Shown here one piece after another: positions 44,439 to 56,600 of a stretch of DNA of 64,000 nt. Numbering within the stretch: position 1 is the first letter of the stretch; each line of letters begins with the position of its first letter. The position numbers and the translations under genes were made by a program. The DNA comes from Pollenia angustigena (Eukaryota; Arthropoda; Insecta; Diptera; Polleniidae). A model generated the notes under the pieces. That model was not told the origin of the DNA. It ran no database searches and saw only the letters and a program-made list of their open reading frames with translations. The stretch covers positions 92,515,285 through 92,579,284 of the forward strand of contig OV884056.1 of NCBI GenBank assembly GCA_930367215.1. Reading direction: 5' to 3'.

Positions 44439-44756
44439 TATATGATGATATGTACATCAAAGTACATTTTATATTTTGCCACAATTAATGGATCTTGGCC
44501 AACCATTTCAACTGATAGTAGACGAACCGCCCTAGTTGAGTACATAATATTTTCAAGTTTATTGATCGTGGAGACCCCATGTAAAACGTTTGTGTTTGCA
44601 AGAAATGAAAAAAGTCAGTGTTTGAAAAAAGTTTGACTCTGATGGAGACTGAAGAAAAACTTGACTTCTTCTTCTGTCATCCTTCTCTCCCATTGGAGCA
44701 TTGGGGCCCCTACTATTTTTCTGTATCTCACTTTATTATTGGCAGCGAATGATATC

Positions 44757-44955
44757 GAGCCCTAACCGCGAAAATAACGTAAGCGCCAAAAATCAAATTT
44801 TACAGGAGATAGTTTTTTTTAATATTATTTCATATAAATTTTATGTGTTCATGACATTTTAGGAGATGATGCAAGTCGTGCCAATTAAGTCATTTATTAA
44901 GAAAAACGAAAATTGAAAATGATGTAGCTTACGTTATTTAGGTTAGGTGAGGGCT
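44757..44955. mobile_element. MITE with GAGCCCTAACC ends
   Basis: Left GAGCCCTAACCGCGAAAATA, right ATTTAGGTTAGGTGAGGGCTC (shown shortened), flanked by GATATC on both sides. Inner arms AACGTAAGC and GCTTACGTT. About 199 bp. Confidence 0.6.
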
Positions 44956-46082
44956 CGATATCGTTCGAGGAGTAGTTTTTGCGATATGTTCATAATCTAT
45001 TTTTCTACGCCGTGTTTTTAGTGGGGCGCCAGGGCATCGGTTACATTGTGTGTTCCATCTTAACGCTTGACGGCCATTGTTTTCGCTGGGTCGCCCTTGT
45101 ATGTGACCAAACCATAATGTATAAATATGTAAATATTTGGGGGATTCACAAGGAAGTCATAAAGTCTTATGTCTTTAAATAATTACAGGAAATATATATC
45201 GTCGGTTTAATATGCCAACCGGCTAAATCCACTTTTTATGTAAATTGAGATTTTGATGCCGTGTGGTAGAGAAAAATACGCCTCGTCGAAATTGCTTAAA
45301 AGTATTGAATTTCTATGTGGGTTAATTTACTAAATCTTGTGTAGCTTTGTCATTTTTATACCAATCTATGTCTTGTTGGGCGCAAAATGTTCATATTAAA
45401 ATAATCTAATTTCGCATGGAATAAAACATTAGGATTTTCAAATCGTTGGTTTAAAAAAAAAAATAACTTGAAAAGAGCAAAATTGAACAAAATCATAAAA
45501 TTTTCAATGAAGCTTGGACTTTTGTCCCACGTAACTCTGTCATTTCTTGAGCAATCATCACTAGCAATCCATGGTTATTTTAGAAATTTTATAACCTTTC
45601 ACTAGAAAGAAGGAATTACATAATCCGTTTAAAATTTTTGAAGATATTTGCATTTCAGTCACATCATCTTTTTTAAAAACACAAATAACGGTTATTTTGG
45701 AAAACTGTTCTACTTTTGACAATTCTGACTTCATATTCGGATTCAGCGGAAAATTTTACATAAAGATTAGGTGTCAAATTCATTTAGTCAAAAAATTGTC
45801 ACGTAGTGTTATCTATAATGCAGGTCAAGTATGTGTTACCATCTCGGGAATTTGATAAATATTTTATAAAAAACCTTTAGGTATGTAATTTATTATTATT
45901 TTTTTGTGCACTTTTTAATTTTCATACCCAGTTTTATTAAGTCATGGCCTGAAAAGTGCATTTTGTTTTCATAGTTGGTACAAAATTGTAAAAGCCATTT
46001 TCAATCCCTGATTTAAGTAGTTATTGTTTCATGTTTGAATGCTTTAAAACCAGCAGCGAATGTGTGTGACTGGGCAAGTTTA
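44956..46082. other. Unassigned intergenic DNA
   Basis: AT-rich, no coding signal or repeat ends recognised. Confidence 0.3.
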
Positions 46083-46861
46083 AGGCCCGTTTTCACAAAT
46101 TACCGATACTTAAAAGTAAACTTTAACCGGCCATATAAAAAGTGTTCCATTATTAAAACTTTACTTTAACCTTAAGTAAGCGATAAAGTAAATTCAGGTT
46201 CATCCTACCTGGTAGGTTAAAGTAAAGTTGTAATAGAAACTGGGAATTATTTCCTTTCGAAGGTTACTTTATATTATATTCATTGCTGTCTAAAGGAAAG
46301 CTAAGGTAAAATGTAACAAGAAAATACAAAATAATAGTCTGGTAGTGTATAAAGTCATTTCTGAATAATTGAAGGAATAGGACTATTACAAAAAAGCTTT
46401 ATAAAATACATAACTGAAATTTAGCTCATAGAATAAATTCGAATAAATAAAAAATGTTGAAAATAATATAAAGTACTCTTCGTAAGGAAATAATTCCCAG
46501 TTTCTATTTGTTAAAATTGTTGTGTTAAATACATTCAATTTATAAAGTATCACTATCCAGTGTGACACAAAGAATGCTGACGAAGGCCGCAGCGGGCCAG
46601 AAAATGCATTACATTCTGCTGGTGTCTAATAACTATAAATTTTTCTGTACATACAATATAATAGTCTGGTAGTGTATAAAGACATTTCTGAAAAATTGCA
46701 GGAATAGGACTATTACAAAAAAGCTTTATAAAATTTAGCTCATAGAATAAATTGAAAAAATAAAAAATGTTGAATGTAAAGTTGTAAAAATAGAACACTT
46801 TTTATACGGCCAATAAAATTCTACCTTTAGCTATCGGTAAGTTGTGAAAACGTGCCTAATC
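46083..46861. mobile_element. TIR element with GGCCCGTTTTCACAA ends and internal direct repeat
   Basis: Left AAGGCCCGTTTTCACAAATT then ACCGATA; right TATCGGTAAGTTGTGAAAACGTGCC (shortened). Inside, about 110 bp beginning AATAGTCTGGTAGTGTATAA is repeated directly at about 46331 and 46660, and GAAATAATTCCCAGTTTCTA appears once in each orientation (46236-46260, 46487-46507). Confidence 0.6.
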
Positions 46862-47079
46862 GTATGAACGCAAAAGAGTGTTTTTGTTGGCGTTTTTTTG
46901 CGATCACACGAAGCTGTTCTCTGTTGTGTATCAAACTCCAAAAGAACTAAAAGCACTTTTTTTTAAGGGCTTAAATCACACTTACCCCTTACATTTTAAT
47001 ACAGCGGCAAACTTAATCTGATATTAAAATTAAACACAAGCAATTAAGGAATTTTCTATGTACATATTTATATATTTTT

Positions 47080-47698
47080 CTATGATAATTTTACTGCCTC
47101 CTGCCATACAATTTGTTCAATCCAATCCAAATACAATTGAATTCTTGTATAAACCGCCGGATGGCCAACATTACCACAGCCTCCATGAGAAAATGATGTT
47201 ATGCCCAAAACTAAGTACAGACAGAAATAATCAGGATGATCAACAAATAACGGGCCACCCGAGTCACCCATACAGGTGTCACGAGTATCATTAAACGAAC
47301 CGGCACACATTTGAGTGCGTTTATTGACACCGTATTTCAATTCTTCCGTTTGCTCAACTTTATTTATGCAAGTGGCATCATCGAAACGATCTAGTTTAAC
47401 TTTAAGCAAGTGTGATGACAATTCGGTCGTAGTATCATTTGGTCTTCCCCAACCAGCTGCAAGATATTCCTGAAACTCTCGTCCATCAACCAGTGGCAGA
47501 CAGGCGGGCATTATATAGTCATTAAATTCCACCTCTTTGGCCAATTCGACTAAAGCGATGTCATTGTATTTCTCCTGTATATCCGTGGTAAAATATTCGG
47601 GATGAGTGATGTAATTTTCTATATCATAATCGACCGGCACTGTTTTATCGGTAGTGGTTGAGTAGTCAAGTTCACCTAAACGCGCCGTATTAGGCGGG
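47080..47698 (-). CDS. Gene B exon 4: catalytic domain, C-terminal two thirds
   Basis: Begins after TTTTTTAACAG| and completes an Asp codon across the phase-2 intron. It carries ARLGELDY, YNDIALVEL (triad Asp), PACLPL, AAGWG, and DTCMGDSGGPLF (nucleophile Ser), with a stop at 47080. The residue equivalent to 226 is Ala (HPAVYT) and that at 216 appears to be Ser (TSFS), so the S1 pocket is not a plain trypsin copy. Confidence 0.92.
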
Positions 47699-50600
47699 CT
47701 GTTAAAAAAAAAATATCGATATAGATTTTATTATTTTAAGTTACTGTTGTTAGTATTTATCATAAAACTGCTCTAATTTGTTTATAAAAGTAACTCGTGC
47801 CAGTTAGTCGTCCCGTTTAAACGGTTGTTTTTTACTAGAATTAACATACATAACAAAATTGACTGTGACTAAATTTTCACGAAGGCAGGGCTGTGAAGTC
47901 GGCGTCGGAGTAAAGTTTTTTGTACATTAGTCGGTGTCAAAGTACCAACAAAAACTCGCGAAAGTTTTCTACTTTACAATGCGGCACGTGTTAAAATTAA
48001 AATATCGATTGGAAATTTTAACTGAATCGTTTTCTTGCTATATTTTACTATTTAAGAGGCATTAAAAAACGAGTTTAAAGTCAAATAAGGACTGTCTCAT
48101 AAACATTTAGCATCAAGGTTGGAATACGAGGCGGAGTTGGAGTCGGATTTCAAAAACTTTAGCGATTGTAGTCGGAGTTAGAAATATTTTTTGACGACTC
48201 CACAGCCCAGGCACTTAGTGATGAAATTATGGCTTTTTCCATTAAGTACTAAATAGTACTTCCGTGTACACTGTACAGTAACAGTAAAGTTGCAAATCAG
48301 CTGTTTCATTGCGTTGTATGTAAAGCAATTTAAACGATTATAGTTAGCAGTGAGATGTAACGTCTCAATCTGTAAGAAATAGATTGGTCTTACTTTTTTC
48401 CGGTAAGGTTAAGTTACTGTTACTCCTGAGCCTGTATTGTCACTAATGAAGTAACCACACTATTAAGAGACAAATACCCTATTAGGACCCATTTGTTAAA
48501 ATTCGTAGTTAAAAGAGCGAATATCTAGATAATATTTAGATATCAACATATATTTGAGTCTTGTTCGTCTTAAAGCGATGTTAGAGAGGGAGTTTATATG
48601 GGACGTATGGTCAATGCTGGACATACCAACACAAAGTTGTGCTATGAATTAGTAGCTATTATAAAAATTATCGTCGCCAAATTGTTTATCAATACCAACA
48701 TTTTAAGGAAGTTTATTTTCGGGATTAGCATTTGCATGGGAGCTATGGTCAAGTATTAGCCGGTTTTAATAAAGCTTGCCAATCTGATTAAGGTTGCAAT
48801 CAGGCGCGGATTCAGGGGGGGGGGGATATAAGGAAATTTCCCCCCCGTAAATTATAAAAATGTGTTTTTTGTTAATTTGGATAATACAAGAATACCCAAT
48901 AATAATATTTTTTTCAAGGACCGGAAATTACGAACGGAAAACACAAAATTAAATTTTATTTTTTAAATAAAAAATTTTTGTGTGTGAAAAAAAGAATATT
49001 GTTTTTCTGTGTTTAAAATTTAAACGAAAAAGAAAAGAAACATTTTTTTTGAAAACAAAATTTATAGTTTCAAAAAAAAAGCAAAAACTTTTTTTGTAAA
49101 AAAAAAAACAAATAAAAATTTTCAAAAAACTTTTTTTTTTGTTGAAAAATATTTTTTAAAACGTTTTTTTTTAGAATTTTTTTTTTCTATGTATGTATTT
49201 TTAAAACATTAAATATGTATGTATGTATTTTCAAAAGCCTCTTCATAAATTTGATTTGAATTTGTTTTGAAGAATGAAATTTTTACGACAATGCTTAAAT
49301 ATAATTATTTTGTTTTTGTTTTTTTATGTTTTTAAGAAAACGTTTTATTTTAAAAACTTTATTTTATGTTTTTAAGAAAACGTTTTATTTCAAAAACTTT
49401 ATTTTATTTATTTTTTTCGACGGCATTTTTTTCAAAACTATTTTAGAAATTTTTTATTTTCTGTAAAATGTAGAATTTTTTAAACTTGCACAATAAATAT
49501 TTTTTTAGAAACAAAATAAAAAAACATTTTCCGGTCCTTGATTTTTTTTAATGTACAAAATTTTTGGAAATCCCAGCAAGGTTTTTTTTTGTTTTTTTTT
49601 TTTTATGGAATCTCTAACGATTTTCAATAAGTATCCATATCTTAATCCTAATAATTATTTATTAGATATTTCCAAAGAAACATCTAGTTTACCGTATTCA
49701 ATTACTTATTATTCTACATTCAATCCCAGCAGGTGCCATCTATATCCAAAGACTAAACGTTTGACTTGATAATGCGTGCGGTTGACTTATTAAAAACCCT
49801 TAGTATTTGCAATATTTGTGTATGTATGTGTTATATGAATCAAAATTCTTTTCGATCATTTTTGACGAAAGCACGGATTTGTCTGGGAAAAGCCAGATTT
49901 CCTTATCTTGAAGATATTTCAACATACAACAAAAAGTTTTTAGGGAAGAATTTATTGGCTTTGTTGTAAATGCATTTGAAGAGGCTTCAAAAGATATTGA
50001 TGACGTTGATGTGTCAATTGATGCAAAGGAACTATCATCAATAGTTCTTAAAGCTTTGACAAATTTTGGTCTTGACCTAAAAAATTGTGTGGGAGATGGA
50101 ACAGATGGGTGTCCTCTGATGTCAGCAGAAAATGGAGCTGTTCAAAATTTCTGGAAAAGCGACAAATGCGAAACAAACGCCTTGCTATTCTCATAAATTG
50201 AACAACTCAATTTCTAAAAGCAATAAAGTGCCATTAATACAAAAAGTTGTTTCATTTGTTAAACAAAAGACGACAAAATTTTTTAAATATAATCATCCCA
50301 AGCGAAAAACAGTTTTAGCAAAGTATTTGGGAGCCAAACTCTCTTCATTATGCGTCTTTGCAACAAGTGTACATCATATAGCTTTGGAAAAAATATCTGA
50401 GTGGAAAGGTAGTATCTCTACTTTTATATTAATTAATTAACTTAGTTCTCTTAAATTTATTTGCGGAATATACATATTAAGTGTGATACATATTGTAACA
50501 CAGCCACTTAGTATCATTTTACAAAGGCAAGATATAGATCTTCAAAAATCAAAATTTTAATCATGAGCCTTGAAGAAAAAAGAAATAAAGCAGAAGAACA

Positions 50601-53600
50601 ATTTAAAGCGATTTTTGAAAAAGTTAAAGTTATTTGCGTTCAAATCGAGGTTCCTATCGAATGGACAAGATTTGAACGAAATAATCACATCCAAAATGTT
50701 GAAGATTACCACTGAGTTGTAGGTTACATTCCTCTTATTGAATTTATTTTAGAAGATCTCATAACAACTTTCCCAATAGATATCCCAAATGTATTGAACA
50801 TACCTAAACTTCTACCTCAAAGTGTAATCAAGTCATATACAGATACAAAACTGTTAAAACCACAACTAGCTGATGAGCTGATTATATTTTATAAAAGAGA
50901 TAAACACCTACTAAGATCTAAACTTGAGCCTGATCTATCAGATAACGTTGTAGATGCTTTAATAAACTGTGTTGAAGATATCTAACCAAAGCTAAGGAAA
51001 ATAATTCAAATTTTCGTTTCAATGCTCGTCAGTAAAGCTTCGAGCGGGAGGTCATTTCCTACCCTTAAATTTGCCTCACAAGGAAATCAAAAAATTGCTG
51101 ATTTAAAAAGATTAATGCATATTGAACTGATCTTATATTTTATTTAACCTTTTTGTTGAGTTTTTTTAATTAGGGAATGACTTTTTTTGGACAAAATTTC
51201 TTCATCCCACTACCATGGGCAATTAAGTATTGATAATGAAAATAATTTTTTTAGGCCATTTTGGCCAAAAAAGTTTCCGCACCAAATGCAATTTCTAAAG
51301 TTTTTTTTTTTTTAATTTCCATACACATTATATATGGTACATTTATTGTTCATATATGCTATATATTTTAGCCTCCATATTCGTAAATGAATGTAAAATT
51401 TAATAAACGTTTATTAAGGAACATTTTCATAGATAATTTGGTTTTCAAGCCTTTATTAAATTTAAAATATTTTTATGAATACAGACATAAATACATAAAA
51501 TAAGCAACTGTATAACAAAAATGTAAAGCTATTTTTTTGGGTTTAATGAAATAATTTTAAGTTAAAAGTGCGAGTTGATTTACATAATGGAAAAATATCT
51601 TGTGAAATAGTAGCTCGTTCCGCGCATATATAACTACGCTGTTGAAAATTATCACTGTATCTATCTTTTGCCATTAAAATTTAGTTTATTAAAAAAACCG
51701 CGAAATAGAGTCGCGATTTTTTTTGCGCCCTTCTTCCGTACAAATCTTGTTATCTTCATGAAATTATTAGAAAATACTTAAAATTTTGTAATTAAATGTT
51801 AATTTTGTATAGTAAGGAGAAAAATTTAAATTCAAAACTTTATCGCGTTTGGTGCGGAAACTTTCTTCACGATCGCGAAAAAGTAATACATAATTTTTTA
51901 ATATTTTTTCACGGTCTATAGGGCTATACAATGAAGAATTGGATGTTCGCAAAAATTGCAAAAAGTACTTACCCTAATACACTTATTGTTTTTAATAAAC
52001 TTTTAAAAACAAGTTTTTTACTTTTTTGTATCATACAAAATTTACTTGTCAAAATTTACATAAATTGAAAGCTGTGACTAAGCTGCACTCAATTTGTAAG
52101 CAATTTACTTCCAAGATGTCAACAACAACAGAGACAAACGTGTACTCAGCTGTTAAATTGAAAGTAAATTGCCAAACAAATGGAAAGGTGAAATTGAAAG
52201 CCATCTCGTGGTCAATTTAAAAAGTGTGAGTGTGTTAGTAAAAAACTGAGAGTGTATTGCAAATTGAAAGGAATTGAAAGGCAAAACTTGATCGTGTGGC
52301 CACCAAGTTATAAATGTCATAACATTGCACTCGAAGCCGACGTGACATTGCAGACGTTGAGAACGCCAGTTGCAAATACCGTTTACGGCGACCAAAATGT
52401 ACGAAAATTGAAAAGTTTTCAACGACGGCGGCGAAAATACAACCGTCGGCTAAAACAAATAATGTAAAGTACGACTTTAATGTTTGTTGTTTGCAAACGA
52501 ACTTTGAAAACATTCGTATATTTTATAAAAACGTTTAAAGCTAATTAATTAAACAATAGCGGTTTCCACCCTTGATAGTAAAGTCCCTTGTAGACCTTGT
52601 TAATCTTAGTCTGGGTTCACACTATGAAAGTTTTCTTTCAGAAAATCTGAGTTTATTGGTGAGAGGGGACAGAATAAAAGCATGTTCTCTTCCCCTCTCA
52701 CCAATAAACTCGGACTTTCTGAAAGAAAACTTTCATAGTGTGATCCCAGACATTAATTTAGTTAAAGTACTAATATTTACAACTGTGCAACAACAAAATG
52801 TATTATACTAAAATTTACTAAACTGTGGTTGAAAAATCCAACAAAAAGCTGTAGTAAACACGTTTGTTAAATAACCAAGAATAAAAAGATTGACGGAACT
52901 CGACTTGTCTCTTTCTCTCACTCAGCAAATTCATTAATTTACAATACATACGAAAAAGACCCTCACGCTTTGTAGTATAAAATCGTATTAAGTAAAGCAG
53001 AGTTGTACTGTTAATACAAAGGGTGAAAACTGCTAATGAAAAACTCTGCCAAGAACAAAATACTTACCTCTTCCGTGTTATTATTCTTTGCATTTTGCAT
53101 TTTTAATATATTTTTTAGTGTTAAAAGTTTTTCTCACTCCGTTTTTATTCGTGAGTTTATTTGACAGTTCAAAACGGGAACTTTCTCGCAAAAATTTTAC
53201 AGATACATACACTTTTTCTGTATATTGGCGAGTAATTTCCTTACGTGACAGCTATTACTCGCCAAAAAGTTCATTCAATTTATGGCATTGTTGTTTAATT
53301 TCTCGCATTTTAATCGAAAAGTTTCTTGACGCGTTACAGAGAGTTACATGGGCGCAGATATCCAAAATTTCATACTCACTCAAAAACAAAAAAGCAATGG
53401 GCCGCTGTCAATACGTATTTATTACTAATCAAGGTTCCACCGCATAAATAATTCACCGAATCTTCACTTTTATAGAAAAGTAAGGCCATAAATGGGAACT
53501 CTTTCGCTTCAGCCTTTTCGCCAGCAACAATTAAATTTTTTTCACAAGATGGACGATGTTTTCGAATCGATTTACACTCTATATAGATAGAAAAAAGTTA

Positions 53601-56600
53601 ATGTGAATTATATACTACAGCAATTGTGAATAAATGTAAGCCATGTACTTATGTACCTCTTACGGTTCTTATGTCTTCATCTTTATCTTGGTTGTATTTC
53701 TCGGGAGGCTTGAGGCAACAGACATGGGTTCCAGTTTCATTTAAATTACAATATGGTTTAAAACGTATCAAATGAAAATTGTTCAGGATTCTAGGACAGT
53801 CACTTACGTGTTTGCATTCCGTATTTAGAGCACATTCATAGGCTGGAAGAAATGAGGAAAGTAGTAGAATTAAGGTGTTTTTTTCGATGATTTTTAGCCA
53901 AATTACTTTAATAATTTCGGAAATTTAGAACAAAAAGTCTTAAGTATTTTAAGGAAAATACCACCGTGACATGATTAGTTGTTAGTTATAGCCCCTTCTA
54001 CACTATTATAAAAGTCTTAAGAGTTTTGCCTGACAGCATCTAACGAATTTTGATCAGACCCACCAAATAATAGGACCAGTCCAAGCACGCGTGTAAAGAG
54101 TAGTCCACAAGGGACCAGGACTAGTCCAAAACTAACCCAAACGTATGGAAAAAACCTGGTCCATTTAACATTGCGATGTCCTAGGAGAGGACCATATAAC
54201 CCATCTTTGGACCACGTAGGAGTAGTTTTAAAACTAATCCATGGTATACTCAAGAGGATTAGTTTTGAAGTCGTTTAAAAACGAAAGCATGTCGTTAAAA
54301 AACGAAGACATGTCGTCTCACTACAAACACTTTTTAACAATGACATGGTCCATGCTTGCATTACATCGGACCAGTCCATGGAGTAGTCCATTTTATCAAA
54401 ATGGATCAGGTGGTCCAATTTTATTTGCAGGGGATTGATAATAACATTTTATAGAAAATCTTTTTCATTACATTTTGAATCTACGCTATCATACAATAAA
54501 CAAAAAGAAAGCTCTATGAATAATATAAACAGCTCTTCAGTAAAGAAAAACATTTATATTTTTATATTAAGGGTCCTCATGATATCGTTTATAAGTCTCG
54601 TAATCTGTGCAAACTGTGCATTCTTACGCCCTCGTAAATGACCTGTCAAAAATTGTATGAGCATTCATATACACAAACTGCTTAAATTTGCCCAACAATT
54701 TTGTCTCGTAAACTTGCGCTGTTCAATTGTGCATTTATACAGGCAAATTTGTTTAACCCTTTCGCTACAAGTTTTTACTGGGTTACTAAAAAAATCCAAT
54801 TTTTTGGATTTGTATTATAATTGGCCCTAATAACAACAATCAATACTCACTTTTGAAAAGAATGCACCCTAAATGTGTTTTTTGGACTGTATCCATATGG
54901 ATACATCTTTCGGTTATGGTAAAGAAATTTTGTTAAAAAAACTAACATAAATAACGGAATAATGCACGGAATTCTAAATGATTTTGCAAAAATTCGTTTT
55001 ATTCGAGCGGAAATCATGCTGTAAAATTTCGCGAAGATCGGACCATAATTTACTTTTAGACCCATATAAGCCATAATAATGCTATCAGAATAAAATTTAT
55101 TACTTCACAGTTTTATAAGACTAGAAACCACACTAATAAATTTCGTGATGATCGGTCCATAATTTGCAAAAGGCCCCATATAAAAACCACTCAGCAGCAT
55201 CAAACTTAAAATTATTTTATATGCGTTGTGTGTATATAATTCAACACCATAACTTGCGTTTGTATCCATATGGATACATACTATGTTTAAAAAATCTGCA
55301 CAGCTTTTTTCCGGCTTAAAACAAAAAACTATTGATGCAAAAAGTTAAAATAAACCTTTTTCCTTATGTTGGATGTGTTTATTTTTAAACATGGTCATAC
55401 ATATATATGTATGTTATTTGAAATAAAATAAAATGTATTTTTCAAAAAAAATTTTAATAAAAAAAAGTCTTTTTAAAAATGCTATATTTTTCTCAATTTT
55501 GCAAAAATCCAAGAGTTTTTCATTAAAAATAATTCATAAGATCTTAAAAAACAATAACGTGCCGCTATCTAAGCCAATTCTTTGACTTGGAGATTGTCTA
55601 ATGCCTCCACAGTTGAGTGTATCCATATGGATACAATGTAGCGAAAGGGTTAATGCTTACCGCCGTTTTCAATGAAAACTTTAATGGCGTTTTCTTTTCT
55701 ACAAAAAAGTGTGACATTTTATTTAAAAAAAATGCAATTTGGTGTCTGTTTCATAAAAAATTTTGCTTCCAAAAAAGGGTGAGTTTTTTAAAATAAAACA
55801 AGCCACCCTTTTCGGGAGCAAAATTTTTAAGAAACAGACTCCAAATTGCATTTTTTTAAATAAAATGTCACATTTTTTGTAGAAAAGAAAACACCATAAG
55901 TGTTAATATATCACAAACAATAAATTCTTGCAATAATATAAGCATATTAGTCTTTTGGCTTTCTTAATGCATGTTTAATTTCAACTTTTTTATTATATTT
56001 TTTATTATTTTTCTATTTAATATATTTTTTTATTGACGTTTCAGTTTGAAATGACATTAGGTGCGATCCCGTACTTTTTGGGTAAAGTTCGGTAAAATTA
56101 GAGTAAACAAGAATTTTTCTCACTAATAGAAAAAAATGTACAAAAGTACGGGAACAACAAAAACCAAATTTTTACCCCAAAAACAAACGTTACAATGAAA
56201 ACGTTCAAAAAAATACATAAATGACACATTAGCATGTACAAAAGTAAAATTAAAACATGTACCTACATTTTTTAACATTTTATTTTGTTTATTTTATTAA
56301 TATTTTTAATTTTATTTCTTTTGGTAATACTTGTTTGTAGTTTTTATTGTTTATTTTTTGTCACAGCTGATTGTTTAACAATTTTCCCAATCAGCCCAAA
56401 GAAAAAGTACGGGCTACTTCGTGCGAGAAGAAGAAGAATATTTTTCTCTTAAAAGCTCTCTCACTTTACCAAACTTTGAGTACGGGAACAGTTTTCGGTA
56501 AGATTGGGATCCCGCGGGCTCCCAAAGTTGAGTACGGGATCACACCTATTAATTGTTTAAAATTACACAAAAATTAAAAAGGATCTTCATGAAACGAGTC

